In this document: positions 47,908 to 56,894 of the stretch, one piece after another
How the letters are laid out: the number at the start of each line of letters is the position of its first letter
Position numbering within the stretch: position 1 is the stretch's first letter
Assembly (NCBI GenBank): GCA_903897925.1
Contig: CAIUDG010000035.1
Location: forward strand, 41,880 to 105,879
Length of the DNA stretch: 64,000 nt
Reading direction: 5' to 3'
From: an uncultured beta proteobacterium
GTDB lineage: Bacteria > Pseudomonadota > Gammaproteobacteria > Burkholderiales > Burkholderiaceae_C
Notes under the pieces: generated by a model
What the model was told of the DNA's origin: nothing
Seen by the model: the letters and a program-made list of their open reading frames with translations, nothing else
Databases searched by the model: none
Program-made: the position numbers and the translations under genes

Positions 47908-49850
47908 CCCGCGCGCTGAGCGATCTGCTGGGACTGCGCCTGGAAGGCGCCATCGGCCTGGACGAGCGCATGCTGCATGCCAGGACCACCGCCGCCATTG
48001 GTACCGTGGTAGCGCTGGCGTTTTCCCTGTTCAACCTGTTCAGCGAGGGCCAGTTCGCGCTCGGGCTGGTGGAGCTTGGCGTGCTGCTGTTCCTGCTGCT
48101 GCCGGCGCTCTGGGCAAGTGGCCAGGCGCAGCATGTCCGGCTCAGCGAAAACCTGTTGCTGGGAGCCACGGTGCTGATTTTTGCCGCGCTGGTGGTACTG
48201 GGCGGCATTGCCGGCAGCGGCATTCTGTGGGTTTTCATCGTGCCCTTCGTGGCTTTTTTTCTGGCTGGCCAACGCCGCGGCTGGTGGTTTAGCGGCGGCT
48301 TTTTCGCCACCGCAGCGGTCTATTTCCTGTGGCTGCAGCCGCTGCTTCCCTTGGCCTACCCTTACTCCGCTACGTATGCCATCCAGTTCCTGCTGGCGCT
48401 GCTGTTCTACACCGTCACAGCCGCCGCCTTCAGCCAGCTGCGCGCGCGCTTTGAACAGCAGTTGCAACAGCGCGTCGAGGAAAAAAGCGCCAACACCCAA
48501 CACCTGCTACAACAGCTGCAACACCAGGCAACGCACGACCCGCTGACCGGACTCTCCAACGAGGTGCTGTTGTCGCAACTGCTTCAACTGGCGATGCAGC
48601 ACGCCCAGAAAAAAGGCAGCGGGCTGGCGGTCTGCCACATCCATCTGCAACGCTTTTATGAGTTGTGCAACGCGCTGGGCAAAGCCGGCAGTGAAAAGCT
48701 GGTGCGCCACGTCGCCGAACACCTGTCCCAGACTGCACGCACGCACGGCCTGCTGGCGCGTACCGGGCGCGATGAATTCGTCATGCTGTACCGCCTCCCC
48801 GCAGACACGCCGGCACCGCAGGCAATGGCGCATTTCCTGTCTGAACTGCAGCTCTCGATAGAGCAGGATGGCTACGCCCTTTACATCGAGTTCACCGTCG
48901 GCCTGGCCCAGTATCCGGAGCATGGCCAGGACAGCCACACACTGCTGCACAAAGCCGAACAGGCCATGCTGCAAGCACGCAGGTATGGCGGCCAATGGAC
49001 CACTTACGACGTACAGCAGGACCAGGTCTTTGTGCGCCACCATCTGCTGTTTGGCAAGCTGCGGGAGGCCTTGAAAAAGCAGCGCCTGCAGGTCTATTAC
49101 CAGCCACAGATCGACCTGCGCAATGGCCGCGTGGTCGGCGCCGAGGCGCTGACACGCTGGCACGATCCAGTGGATGGGGCGATTGCGCCGTCGCTGTTCA
49201 TTCCGGTGGCCGAAGAGTCCGGCCTGATCCGCCTGCTGACGCGCTGGCTGATTGGCGAATGCATGCGCGAGTGTGCCGGGTGGCAGCGCCTGGGTCTGGA
49301 CCTGGAGCTATCGATCAATCTGTCGGCCTCCAACCTGCTCGATCCGGACCTGCTGGGCGTGCTGATGGCGGAACTGGCAAGCGCGGGCCTGTTCCCACAG
49401 AGCATCACCCTGGAGATCACCGAAAGCTGCTTCATGAACGCGCCGGAACGGGCCATGGAAATTTTGCGTCGCATCCACAACAGCGGCTTCAAACTGTCGA
49501 TCGACGATTTCGGCACCGGCTATTCGTCGCTGTCATATCTGAAGAGTCTGCCCATGCATGAACTGAAGATCGACAAGTCCTTCGTGTTCCAGCTGCTGCA
49601 AAGCCGCGGCGACCAGGCGATTGTGGCCTCGACCATCGAACTGGCGCACAACCTTGGATTGGCGGTGGTCGCCGAAGGCATTGAAGACGAAGACACCGCC
49701 CAATGGCTGCGCGAGCGCGGCTGCGACATCGGCCAGGGCTTCCATCTGGCGCGGCCCATGCCGGCAGCGGAATTTCTGGATTTTGTCAGCGACCGCAACA
49801 CTGCACACCGGGCCGCCGAAACCATTCCCTGCAATCTTTTCATAGAGTGA
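47895..49850 (+). CDS. membrane-bound GGDEF/EAL protein, likely c-di-GMP phosphodiesterase
   Basis: 651 residues. About five or six transmembrane helices (residues 30-195), a short coiled coil, a GGDEF domain (about 210-375) whose signature reads RTGRDEF, so cyclase activity is doubtful, and an EAL domain (about 390-640). The EAL domain has its key residues: GAEALTRW, NLSASNLL, EITES, IDDFGTGYSSLSYL, LKIDKSF, AEGIED and GCDIGQGFHLARP. I infer degradation of c-di-GMP with a regulatory GGDEF domain. No known sensor domain in the membrane part. Confidence 0.9.
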   Translation: MSALTRALSDLLGLRLEGAIGLDERMLHARTTAAIGTVVALAFSLFNLFSEGQFALGLVELGVLLFLLLPALWASGQAQHVRLSENLLLGATVLIFAALVVLGGIAGSGILWVFIVPFVAFFLAGQRRGWWFSGGFFATAAVYFLWLQPLLPLAYPYSATYAIQFLLALLFYTVTAAAFSQLRARFEQQLQQRVEEKSANTQHLLQQLQHQATHDPLTGLSNEVLLSQLLQLAMQHAQKKGSGLAVCHIHLQRFYELCNALGKAGSEKLVRHVAEHLSQTARTHGLLARTGRDEFVMLYRLPADTPAPQAMAHFLSELQLSIEQDGYALYIEFTVGLAQYPEHGQDSHTLLHKAEQAMLQARRYGGQWTTYDVQQDQVFVRHHLLFGKLREALKKQRLQVYYQPQIDLRNGRVVGAEALTRWHDPVDGAIAPSLFIPVAEESGLIRLLTRWLIGECMRECAGWQRLGLDLELSINLSASNLLDPDLLGVLMAELASAGLFPQSITLEITESCFMNAPERAMEILRRIHNSGFKLSIDDFGTGYSSLSYLKSLPMHELKIDKSFVFQLLQSRGDQAIVASTIELAHNLGLAVVAEGIEDEDTAQWLRERGCDIGQGFHLARPMPAAEFLDFVSDRNTAHRAAETIPCNLFIE

Positions 49851-49923
49851 ATCCAGCGCAGGCAGCCATCGCCCCACAAGACGCACCGGCCCGGCGCAGC
49901 GGTTTTACCGAGCATGCATCACA

Positions 49924-51570
49924 ATGCAGACGATGTACCCCAGATCCATCAGCACACGCTTCACGCTCCTGACGGTAATCGTGTTTGTCGTCAGCATGTG
50001 GACGCTGGTTGCCTACGCTATTCACGTGCTGCGCGACGATATGCAACGCAGCATTGGGCAGCAGTTGCTCGACACCGTCACCCTGATGGCAAACGAAATC
50101 GACGCCGACCTGCAGGAACGCACAGAGCTGCTAAATACGCTGGCATCCAGCCTTGGCAGCCAGGACCTGGCGACACACCAGGCCTTGCAAGCAACGCTGG
50201 ACCTGCACACGGAAATTCCGCAGCACTTCAATTTCGGCGCTTTTGTGACCGACCTGCGGGGCGTCGCCATCGCTTCGGTTCCGGTCTCACTAGAGCGCCT
50301 GGGCGTGGTCTATGCGGACCGCGATTACATGCAAACCACCCTGGGCGAGGGCAAGTCAGCCATCAGCAAACCCGTCACCGGCAAGAAAACCAAGACTGCC
50401 GTGATTGCCATGAGTTCCCCGGTACGCAATGGACAGGGCAAGACCATCGGCGCCTTGGTGGGGGTGGTGGACCTGCAGCGACCAAGTTTTCTGGATCGCA
50501 TTGCCGCCCATACCTACGGCGAAACCGGCGGCTATTTGCTGATCGATCGCAGCAACCGCATCATCATCACGGCCACCGACCAGACCCGCATCATGGAATC
50601 GCTGCCACCGCACGGCGTTAACGCCTTGCTGGACCGGCACGTCGCCGGCAAGGACGGGATCGATATCGCCATCAACCCCAAGGGCGTCGCCGTAATAACC
50701 GCCACCAGGGCGCTGCACAGCGCCAACTGGTACGTAGTAGTCTCGCTGCCGATTGAAGAGGCGTTCAGCCCGATTGTGGCGCTGGAACAGCGCATTTGGG
50801 TCGGGGCCATTCTGGCGACGTTGGTAGCGGCCACATTGGTCTGGTGGAGTGCGCACAGCCTCATCCGACCGCTGGTGCAGGCCACCGGTGCATTGAAGCT
50901 GGCGTCCGAATCTGGAAAGCCGCTGCCGCCCTTGGCCGTCACATCGAATGACGAAATCGGCTATTTGCTGGGCGCCTTCAATCACTTGCTGCAGAACCTG
51001 CAACAACGCGAACAGGATGTGCTGCGACTGGCCTGGTTTGATCACCTGACCGGTCTGCCGAACCGGCGCTTGTTTCTTGACCGGCTGGAACGTGCCGTCG
51101 CCACCCATATACGCACGCGGCACCATGGTGCCGTGATTTATCTGGATCTGGACAAGTTCAAACAGATCAACGACACCTATGGCCACGCCGCCGGCGATGC
51201 CCTGCTGATCGAGGCCGCGCAGCGCCTGCAAGGCGCACTGCGCGAGTCCGACACCGTGGCCCGCCTGGGCGGCGACGAAATGGTGGTGCTGCTGAACGAC
51301 TGCGCCGCCGACGCCACCGAGGCCAGGGCGAATGCCCTGGCAAGCGCTGAAAAATTGCGTGAACGCCTGGCGCAAACCTATACCCTCAAGGCCTACGACG
51401 TAGCCCATGAAACGGAAACCATCCGCTTCGATTGCTCGGCCAGCATGGGCGTCTGCATTTTCTGTGACGCTGCCATAACGCCCAGCGAAATACTCAAACG
51501 CGCCGACGAAGCCATGTACGCGGCCAAGCAGGCTGGCGGCAACGCGGTGCGCTTATATTCGGCGGTCTGA
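49924..51570 (+). CDS. membrane-bound diguanylate cyclase with extracytoplasmic sensor domain
   Basis: 548 residues. Transmembrane helix near residues 13-35, a periplasmic double-Cache-like domain (about 40-280), a second helix (about 290-310), HAMP (about 312-365) and a GGDEF domain (about 375-545). The signature reads RLGGDEMVVLL, that is GGDEM instead of GGDEF; the residues that matter for catalysis (GGDE) are kept. Probable c-di-GMP synthase responding to an external small molecule. Next to a phosphodiesterase, forming an antagonistic pair. Confidence 0.9.
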   Translation: MQTMYPRSISTRFTLLTVIVFVVSMWTLVAYAIHVLRDDMQRSIGQQLLDTVTLMANEIDADLQERTELLNTLASSLGSQDLATHQALQATLDLHTEIPQHFNFGAFVTDLRGVAIASVPVSLERLGVVYADRDYMQTTLGEGKSAISKPVTGKKTKTAVIAMSSPVRNGQGKTIGALVGVVDLQRPSFLDRIAAHTYGETGGYLLIDRSNRIIITATDQTRIMESLPPHGVNALLDRHVAGKDGIDIAINPKGVAVITATRALHSANWYVVVSLPIEEAFSPIVALEQRIWVGAILATLVAATLVWWSAHSLIRPLVQATGALKLASESGKPLPPLAVTSNDEIGYLLGAFNHLLQNLQQREQDVLRLAWFDHLTGLPNRRLFLDRLERAVATHIRTRHHGAVIYLDLDKFKQINDTYGHAAGDALLIEAAQRLQGALRESDTVARLGGDEMVVLLNDCAADATEARANALASAEKLRERLAQTYTLKAYDVAHETETIRFDCSASMGVCIFCDAAITPSEILKRADEAMYAAKQAGGNAVRLYSAV

Positions 51571-51627
51571 AAACCTGGCTCCGTCGCATGCGGTCATAAT
51601 GCCGGACGCCGTTCATCGAACGGCAAG

Positions 51628-51791
51628 TATTTTCAGGTGCCACTCCACCGCTGGTGGAGAGGAGAATCGGGAAGGCGGTGTGATTCCGCCACGTGCCCAG
51701 CGCTGTATGGACGACAGATACACCGGTGCCACTGCTACCTCGGTCGCGGGAAGGCGTGCCATCTGGATGACTCCGAGTCAGAAGACCGGCC
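51628..51791 (+). promoter_or_regulatory. cobalamin (B12) riboswitch upstream of bluB
   Basis: Has the expected blocks in order: a 5' CAGGTGCC, then GGGAAGGCGGTGTGATTCCGCC, a GTGCCCAGCGCTGTA stretch, and the B12 box AGTCAGAAGACCGGCC at 51776-51791. Cobalamin binding normally turns such genes off. A hairpin GCGCTGC/GCAGCGC (51805-51811, 51820-51826) followed by CTTTT lies between aptamer and gene and is a candidate terminator or ribosome-site sequestering element. Confidence 0.9.
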
Positions 51792-51851
51792 TGAGAATGG
51801 ACCCGCGCTGCATGGTCAGGCAGCGCAAGGCTTTTCCAAATCGGGAATCTC

Positions 51852-52619
51852 ATGGAAAGTTCAGACACCTATCCATCGCATGCATTTTGCGATGCCGACC
51901 GCCGCGCGGTCTATCAGGCAATTACCACGCGCCGCGACGTGCGCAGCGAATTCCTGCCGCAAGCAGTGCCAGAGGCGCTGCTGGCACGGCTGCTGATGGC
52001 AGCGCACCATGCTCCCTCGGTGGGCTTTATGCAACCCTGGAATTTTCTGGTGGTGCGCTCCGATGCGGTGAAACAAAAAGTGCACGCCGCTTTCAAAGTG
52101 GCCAACGAAGAAGCCAAGGCCCTGTTTCCGGACCGCCAGCGCGACCTGTATAGCAGCCTGAAACTGCAAGGCATTCTGGATGCCCCGATCAACCTGGCAA
52201 TCACCTGCGACCGCAGCCGCAGTGGCCCGGTGGTGCTGGGCCGGACCCATATGCCGTCGATGGACCTCTATAGCAGCGTGTGCGCGGTGCAAAATCTGTG
52301 GCTGGCAGCACGTGCCGAAGGCCTGGGGGTCGGCTGGGTCAGCATCTTTCACGAAACCGCGCTGCAAGACGCGCTCGGCATTCCGGCGGAAATTGTCCCC
52401 ATTGCCTATTTGTGCATCGGCTACGTCAGCCACTTCGATACCCAGCCGGCACTGGAAAAAGCCGGCTGGCTGCCGCGCCTGCCAGTGGAAGAACTGGTAT
52501 TTCAGGACCGCTGGGGCCACCTCAACGGTGCGCAAAACCAGGAACTGCTGGAGCACCTGCGGGCACTGCAAGCCAGTGGCACGATTTCCGATATGCCGCT
52601 GCCCGCGGCACCCCAATAG
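51852..52619 (+). CDS. bluB: 5,6-dimethylbenzimidazole synthase
   Basis: 255 residues, nitroreductase-fold BluB. Visible: TTRRDVRSEFLPQ, the MAAHHAPSVGFMQPWNFLVV segment, and GLGVGWVSIFHE. It fragments reduced FMN with O2 to make the lower ligand of B12. The cobalamin riboswitch directly upstream supports the assignment. It links to the riboflavin cluster only through its FMN substrate. Confidence 0.93.
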   Translation: MESSDTYPSHAFCDADRRAVYQAITTRRDVRSEFLPQAVPEALLARLLMAAHHAPSVGFMQPWNFLVVRSDAVKQKVHAAFKVANEEAKALFPDRQRDLYSSLKLQGILDAPINLAITCDRSRSGPVVLGRTHMPSMDLYSSVCAVQNLWLAARAEGLGVGWVSIFHETALQDALGIPAEIVPIAYLCIGYVSHFDTQPALEKAGWLPRLPVEELVFQDRWGHLNGAQNQELLEHLRALQASGTISDMPLPAAPQ

Positions 52620-52680
52620 CGCGGCGCCAACGCACTCGGTGCCCCGGCGCGACCACCGGGTTGGTGTGCGCGCAAGCAGA

Positions 52681-52710
52681 AAAAAAGGCAAGCCTGAAAA
52701 GGCTTGCCTT
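52681..52710 (-). terminator. intrinsic terminator of the cytochrome operon
   Basis: Minus-strand stem AAGGCAAGCC / GGCTTGCCTT (52685-52694 and 52701-52710, 6-base loop) is followed on the minus strand by a run of T (A-run on plus at 52681-52686). It lies 24 bp beyond the NapC-like gene stop. For plus-strand bluB transcripts there is no T-run. Confidence 0.85.
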
Positions 52711-52733
52711 GCTTGCTACTGCTGTCGCCCGAC

Positions 52734-53330
52734 TTATTCGTCCGGATCGACATACTCCTTGGGCAGGTGGTGAGCGATACCCTTGTGGCAATCGATACAA
52801 GTCTGACCGGCTTCCTTGGCCTTCATGTGCTTCTTGTAAGGCGTCTGCTTTTGCAACTCGGGGCTCATGGCGTCCCAGTTGTGGCAGTTGCGGCACTCGC
52901 GGGAGTTGCTGTCCTTCATGCGGGCCCATTCGTGGGTTGCCAGTTCCATGCGCTTGGCTTCAAATTTTTCGCGCGTGTCGATGTCACCGGTAATCTTGCC
53001 CCAGACTTCGAATGCAGCCTTGGCCTTGCGCAGCATCTTCGGACCCCACTCGCGTGGCACGTGGCAATCCGAGCAGATGGCGCGCACGCCGCTGCGGTTG
53101 CTGTAGTGGATGGTTTCCTTGTATTCCATGTAAACGTTGTCACGCATCTCATGGCAGGTGGTGCAGAACTCCAGCGAATTGGTCATCTCCAGTGCGGTGT
53201 GGAAACCGCCCCAGAACAAAATACCGATGACGAAGGCGATGGCGGAAATCGCCAGGATGGAATACTTTGCGCTGGGCTTGCTAAGCACCGACCAGCAGCG
53301 CTTGAGAGCGCCGGGATTATCTTCTGCCAT
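52734..53330 (-). CDS. tetraheme NapC/NirT/CymA-type cytochrome c
   Basis: 198 residues. One N-terminal membrane helix (about 23-42) and a periplasmic part with four CXXCH sites at residues 56-60, 86-90, 146-150 and 178-182. This is the NapC/NirT family: membrane-anchored quinol dehydrogenases (or, in reverse, quinone reductases) that pass electrons to periplasmic partners. In Shewanella CymA feeds MtrA; in Sideroxydans the corresponding MtoC-type protein is clustered with mtoAB. It is separated from the MtrB-like gene by an intrinsic terminator, so its expression may be lower or partly independent. Confidence 0.93.
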   Translation of the reverse strand: MAEDNPGALKRCWSVLSKPSAKYSILAISAIAFVIGILFWGGFHTALEMTNSLEFCTTCHEMRDNVYMEYKETIHYSNRSGVRAICSDCHVPREWGPKMLRKAKAAFEVWGKITGDIDTREKFEAKRMELATHEWARMKDSNSRECRNCHNWDAMSPELQKQTPYKKHMKAKEAGQTCIDCHKGIAHHLPKEYVDPDE

Positions 53331-53351
53331 TGAAATGCTCCTTGGAAAATT

Positions 53352-53383
53352 AAAAAGATGCGGTGCCTTTAGGACACCGCATC
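53352..53383 (-). terminator. intrinsic terminator between the MtrB-like and NapC-like genes
   Basis: Minus-strand stem GATGCGGTG / CACCGCATC (plus 53375-53383 and 53357-53365), which can extend inward through CCT/AGG, followed by TTTTT and a further T-rich stretch. It lies within the same-strand run of cytochrome genes, 29 bp after the MtrB-like stop and 27 bp before the NapC-like start. Confidence 0.85.
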
Positions 53384-53412
53384 ATGCTTGGTTCATAGGT
53401 CTTTTTTAAGAC

Positions 53413-55845
53413 TTAGAAGGTGTACACGTAGGCCAGTGAAAACAGATTGACGGTATAGATACCGATCTGCTGATTGGTAGCCAGCACGTTGTTAGGCGTG
53501 GTCGCCAGCGTCACACCGGCAACACCGGTCTGCATTGCTGCATAGGTGTAGTCGCTGGCGTTGAGCTGTTGGTACACATAGCGCGCCACCACCGTCGAGC
53601 GCTTGTCGGCCTTGTAGGTGCCGGTCAGCTTGAACTGGGTCATTTCGCTGGCAATGGGAGGCAATTGACCGCAGGAATCGATGGTCGGTGCGCTGCAGGT
53701 CAGGCCACCGGTGGTGGTGGTGGAATAGTTCAGCGCCGTCTTGTATACGGTGTTACTGACGGTATAGCTGACATCGGCTGCCAGATCCAGTTTGCCGTCC
53801 ATCATGCCGGAGTGCTTGGCAGTCAGGCCGACAGTCACGTCATCATCCGTCAGGCCGCCGGTCCAGTTGGCCCACACCGGTGTGGCAATGGCTGCGGCAG
53901 TGGCAGCGCCAGCCGCCGCTTTGGACACACTGGTCATATTGCGCTGGCGGTGTTGCTGCGTCACAAAACCGGAAATCGAGGTGGTGTCGCTCATGGCATA
54001 AGCGGCATCCAGATCAGCACTCCAGCTGCTGCCGGCGGTAACGCCGTAGGTTGTAGGATAGGCGTCGTCCGTCACCCGGCCGCTGGCAGTAATGCCCCAC
54101 TTTTCAGTCGCCTGCCAGCTGGCATTGGCCTTCAGCACGTTTTCAATGCGCGAAGCTTCAAAGAAAGGATGGAAGCCCTGGAAATCGCCGGCATTCAGAC
54201 CTGGCATAGTGACCAAAGTAGCGGCGGCGGGGGCCGTTCCGGGGGCAATGGCGCCGTTGGTGCCAACGAAGGCAGCCCGGGCATTCATGTCATAACTGGT
54301 GTTGCGGTTGGAATAGCCGTAACCGAACTTCAGCGACAGGTCTTCGTTCGGACGGATCCGGTAGCTGGCATCCAGCTTGTCTTCACCACTCTTGTCGGCA
54401 ACCACGCAATCGGTGCCGGCCACATACACGGAATTGACGCCGTAGTTGGCACACCAGCGGTTGATGTCCTCATGCGACAAATCAACACTGAGGGCCTGAC
54501 CCGACTTGATTCGGTAATCACCGGTCAGGTCGTAGCGCACCTTGCGCACGCTCAGCGGTGTATTCGAATAACCGGTAGGTTGGCCCACGGCCAGACCGTG
54601 CATGCTGCCATCCACGGCATAGAAGCTATAAATATTGGCCGGCGAATTGTTGTAGCGTTCGTCGTAACGCACACCACCGGCAAGCACCAGGCGGTCCGAG
54701 GCCTGGCCGCTCAGCTTCATATCGATGTGCGTGTTATCAACCACGCCGCCCATCGAACTGCGTGGCGCACCGCCCAGCGGGTTGGCCGCCGTGGCGGCAG
54801 TCATCATGTACGGGTCAATCACAAAATTGGAATCTTGTGTGTTGACGCTGTACGACATATTGCCGGTCCACTTCAGCGCATCGGTAAGCTTGTAGCCGCC
54901 GCCTGCATTCAGCTGGTGGAACTGGTTGCTCGGCATGGTGGCCATCTGCTGCATCACATTGGCACCCATAAAGGTCTCAAAGTTCAGCTGATCGTAGCCG
55001 TCATGGAACACCGAGCCGGAATAGCCGAAGTTGAAATTGCCACGGTCCCCGACCCAATTCATACCGACATTGAGCGTGTCGGTCTGGTAGTTGGTGGGCA
55101 TCGGCAAAATTTGTGGATTTTCACCGGCCACGTTATTGGCCACCGAGCCCGGTGCTGCCGAGGTGGAGTTGACTGCGCCCGCCGGAATCTTCATTTCCGG
55201 TACCGCTTGCAACTTGGCGCCAGTCTGGTCCAGGTGGTTGTATTCGTAGTTCAGGGTCCAGCGCGAACTGGTATTCACGGCACCACTGATATTGGTGTTC
55301 TTGCGCGTCGAGCTGATATCCATTTCACGGAAACTGGCCAGTTGCGCTGCCGTCAGATTATTCGCGTTGGCTGGAATAGCCGTGGTGAAACTGCTTGGCA
55401 GGGTATAGACGTTGCCGCCCATGGTGCCGATGCTGGGCGTCTGGTAGGTGTCCGACAGATTGTGGGTCAATTCGTCGTAAGTGATACCCAGGTTCCAGGA
55501 ACCCTGGTCCGCAAAGCTGGCGCTCAGGCTGCGAGAGCTGGTGCCCAGATCAACACCGGTCAGGGACCAGCGCGTAGTGCCACCCTGTTCGTTCTTGCTG
55601 TAAGCATCACCACCGCGAATGCTGAATGCGGCATTGCCAATGGCACCCGCCTTGTTCAGGCCGTTGTACTCACCAAAGCGGGCCGAAGACTGGTCGACAT
55701 TGGTGACGCCCACCTCCACCGAATTGCTGGGCATCTTCAGTTCCGCCATGGTCGGGTCCTCGGCATACGAGGACATCGAGACCAGTGCACCGGCAATCGC
55801 CAGTGCCAGCGTGCTGAATTTGAAATGGCTGTTTTGAGTTTTCAT
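53413..55845 (-). CDS. MtrB/MtoB/PioB-family outer-membrane beta-barrel
   Basis: 810 residues from ATG 55845 with GGAGAG before it (a GTG four codons upstream is possible). Signal peptide of about 28 residues (LALAIAGALVSMSSYAED), then a long region of alternating amphipathic strands rich in Tyr, Asn, Ser, Thr and Gly, ending in the C-terminal Phe (AYVYTF) typical of outer-membrane barrels. In known systems this barrel sheaths the decaheme cytochrome and lets electrons cross the outer membrane. The N-terminal CXXC of Shewanella MtrB is absent; four Cys occur, in WCANYG, TDCVVADK, LTCSAP and DSCGQL. It lies 21 bp after the decaheme gene. Confidence 0.92.
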   Translation of the reverse strand: MKTQNSHFKFSTLALAIAGALVSMSSYAEDPTMAELKMPSNSVEVGVTNVDQSSARFGEYNGLNKAGAIGNAAFSIRGGDAYSKNEQGGTTRWSLTGVDLGTSSRSLSASFADQGSWNLGITYDELTHNLSDTYQTPSIGTMGGNVYTLPSSFTTAIPANANNLTAAQLASFREMDISSTRKNTNISGAVNTSSRWTLNYEYNHLDQTGAKLQAVPEMKIPAGAVNSTSAAPGSVANNVAGENPQILPMPTNYQTDTLNVGMNWVGDRGNFNFGYSGSVFHDGYDQLNFETFMGANVMQQMATMPSNQFHQLNAGGGYKLTDALKWTGNMSYSVNTQDSNFVIDPYMMTAATAANPLGGAPRSSMGGVVDNTHIDMKLSGQASDRLVLAGGVRYDERYNNSPANIYSFYAVDGSMHGLAVGQPTGYSNTPLSVRKVRYDLTGDYRIKSGQALSVDLSHEDINRWCANYGVNSVYVAGTDCVVADKSGEDKLDASYRIRPNEDLSLKFGYGYSNRNTSYDMNARAAFVGTNGAIAPGTAPAAATLVTMPGLNAGDFQGFHPFFEASRIENVLKANASWQATEKWGITASGRVTDDAYPTTYGVTAGSSWSADLDAAYAMSDTTSISGFVTQQHRQRNMTSVSKAAAGAATAAAIATPVWANWTGGLTDDDVTVGLTAKHSGMMDGKLDLAADVSYTVSNTVYKTALNYSTTTTGGLTCSAPTIDSCGQLPPIASEMTQFKLTGTYKADKRSTVVARYVYQQLNASDYTYAAMQTGVAGVTLATTPNNVLATNQQIGIYTVNLFSLAYVYTF

Positions 55846-55866
55846 CGTTCTCTCCACTATTCTTGA

Positions 55867-56850
55867 TCAGCGTTGCAGATAGCCGCCAGCGGGGCTATTC
55901 GAACCATGCACCTGCGTATGGCAGTTCATGCAGGCACGGCCGTTGTAGTTGGCGTTGGCACTGCCGGTAAAGCCACCTTGAACACCTGCTACGTTGGGGC
56001 CAAATGCGGTCGGGCTCTGGTGCGGACCATCGTGGCATTCCTGGCACAGGAACGGAGCACGCGATTTCAGCAGCGGCGTAATCGAAGAACCGTGTGGGGT
56101 GTGGCAGTTGGTGCAATTTTCCACAGCAGGCTGGTGTTCGAACAGGAAGGGTCCGCGCTTTTCAGCGTGGCACTGCCAGCAGGTTTCGTTGACGGTGTTC
56201 TTCTTCAGCAGGGTCGGGCCGGTCGATCCGTGGGGATTGTGGCAATCCGAGCAAGTGATCTTGCCTTCCTGAATCGGGTGGTGCGACATCTTCTTGGTGT
56301 CAGCGCGCTGGTCCTTGTGGCAGGCGAAGCAGACTTCGGTTTGCGTGCGCTTGTCCATCAGCTTGTCTTTCGGACGGTGCACCACGTGGCAATCGTTACA
56401 AGCCAGGCCGGCTGTCTGGTGTTGACCACCGTCCCAGTTGCTGCGCTTGCCGCCCTTGTGGCAGGCCAGGCACTGGTCAGCGCGGGCTTTTTCATCCGAC
56501 TGGCTATAAACACCCTTCTTGAAGATGAAGTCAGGCGAGGGACGACCGGTACCATCCTTGGCGCCACCGAGGTGGTTTTTACTTTCACCGTGGCAGGACT
56601 GGCAAGTCGGCGTACGCGCATCACCGCGCACACCGTGCTTGGTCTGGTACAGATTCAGAATAGGAGCAGTTTCGGTTTCGTCGTGGCAGCGGGTGCAGGT
56701 GGCATCCTTGCGCAGCGCATCGGCGGCGATCGCCTGCGCCGTCTTGTCACCGAGATCGGGGAGCACATTGTCGGCAGCGTAGGCTGGCGTCAGGGCCACC
56801 ACGGACCCCATAAATAGGCATGCTGCCAAAAGTTGCTTGATGCGTTTCAT
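55867..56850 (-). CDS. decaheme c-type cytochrome, MtrA/MtoA/DmsE family
   Basis: 327 residues from ATG 56850, which has GGGGA before it (a longer start at 56862 has none). Signal peptide of about 25 residues ending TPAYA. Ten CXXCH motifs start at residues 52, 83, 127, 151, 174, 200, 224, 246, 269 and 307, evenly spaced as in MtrA. The length and spacing match the MtrA/MtoA/PioA core without the long N-terminal extension of PioA. It would sit inside the MtrB-like barrel as the outer-membrane electron wire, taking electrons from or giving them to periplasmic carriers. Confidence 0.95.
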   Translation of the reverse strand: MKRIKQLLAACLFMGSVVALTPAYAADNVLPDLGDKTAQAIAADALRKDATCTRCHDETETAPILNLYQTKHGVRGDARTPTCQSCHGESKNHLGGAKDGTGRPSPDFIFKKGVYSQSDEKARADQCLACHKGGKRSNWDGGQHQTAGLACNDCHVVHRPKDKLMDKRTQTEVCFACHKDQRADTKKMSHHPIQEGKITCSDCHNPHGSTGPTLLKKNTVNETCWQCHAEKRGPFLFEHQPAVENCTNCHTPHGSSITPLLKSRAPFLCQECHDGPHQSPTAFGPNVAGVQGGFTGSANANYNGRACMNCHTQVHGSNSPAGGYLQR

Positions 56851-56894
56851 GTAGTTCCCCATCTCAGTTATTGCTATCTATAGTGCGCAGTGAA

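Noticed and set aside
53569..55866. 765-codon plus-strand frame opposite the MtrB-like gene
   Set aside because: No signal or motif on this strand; the minus-strand frame has a signal peptide, beta-strand pattern, terminal Phe and operon context.
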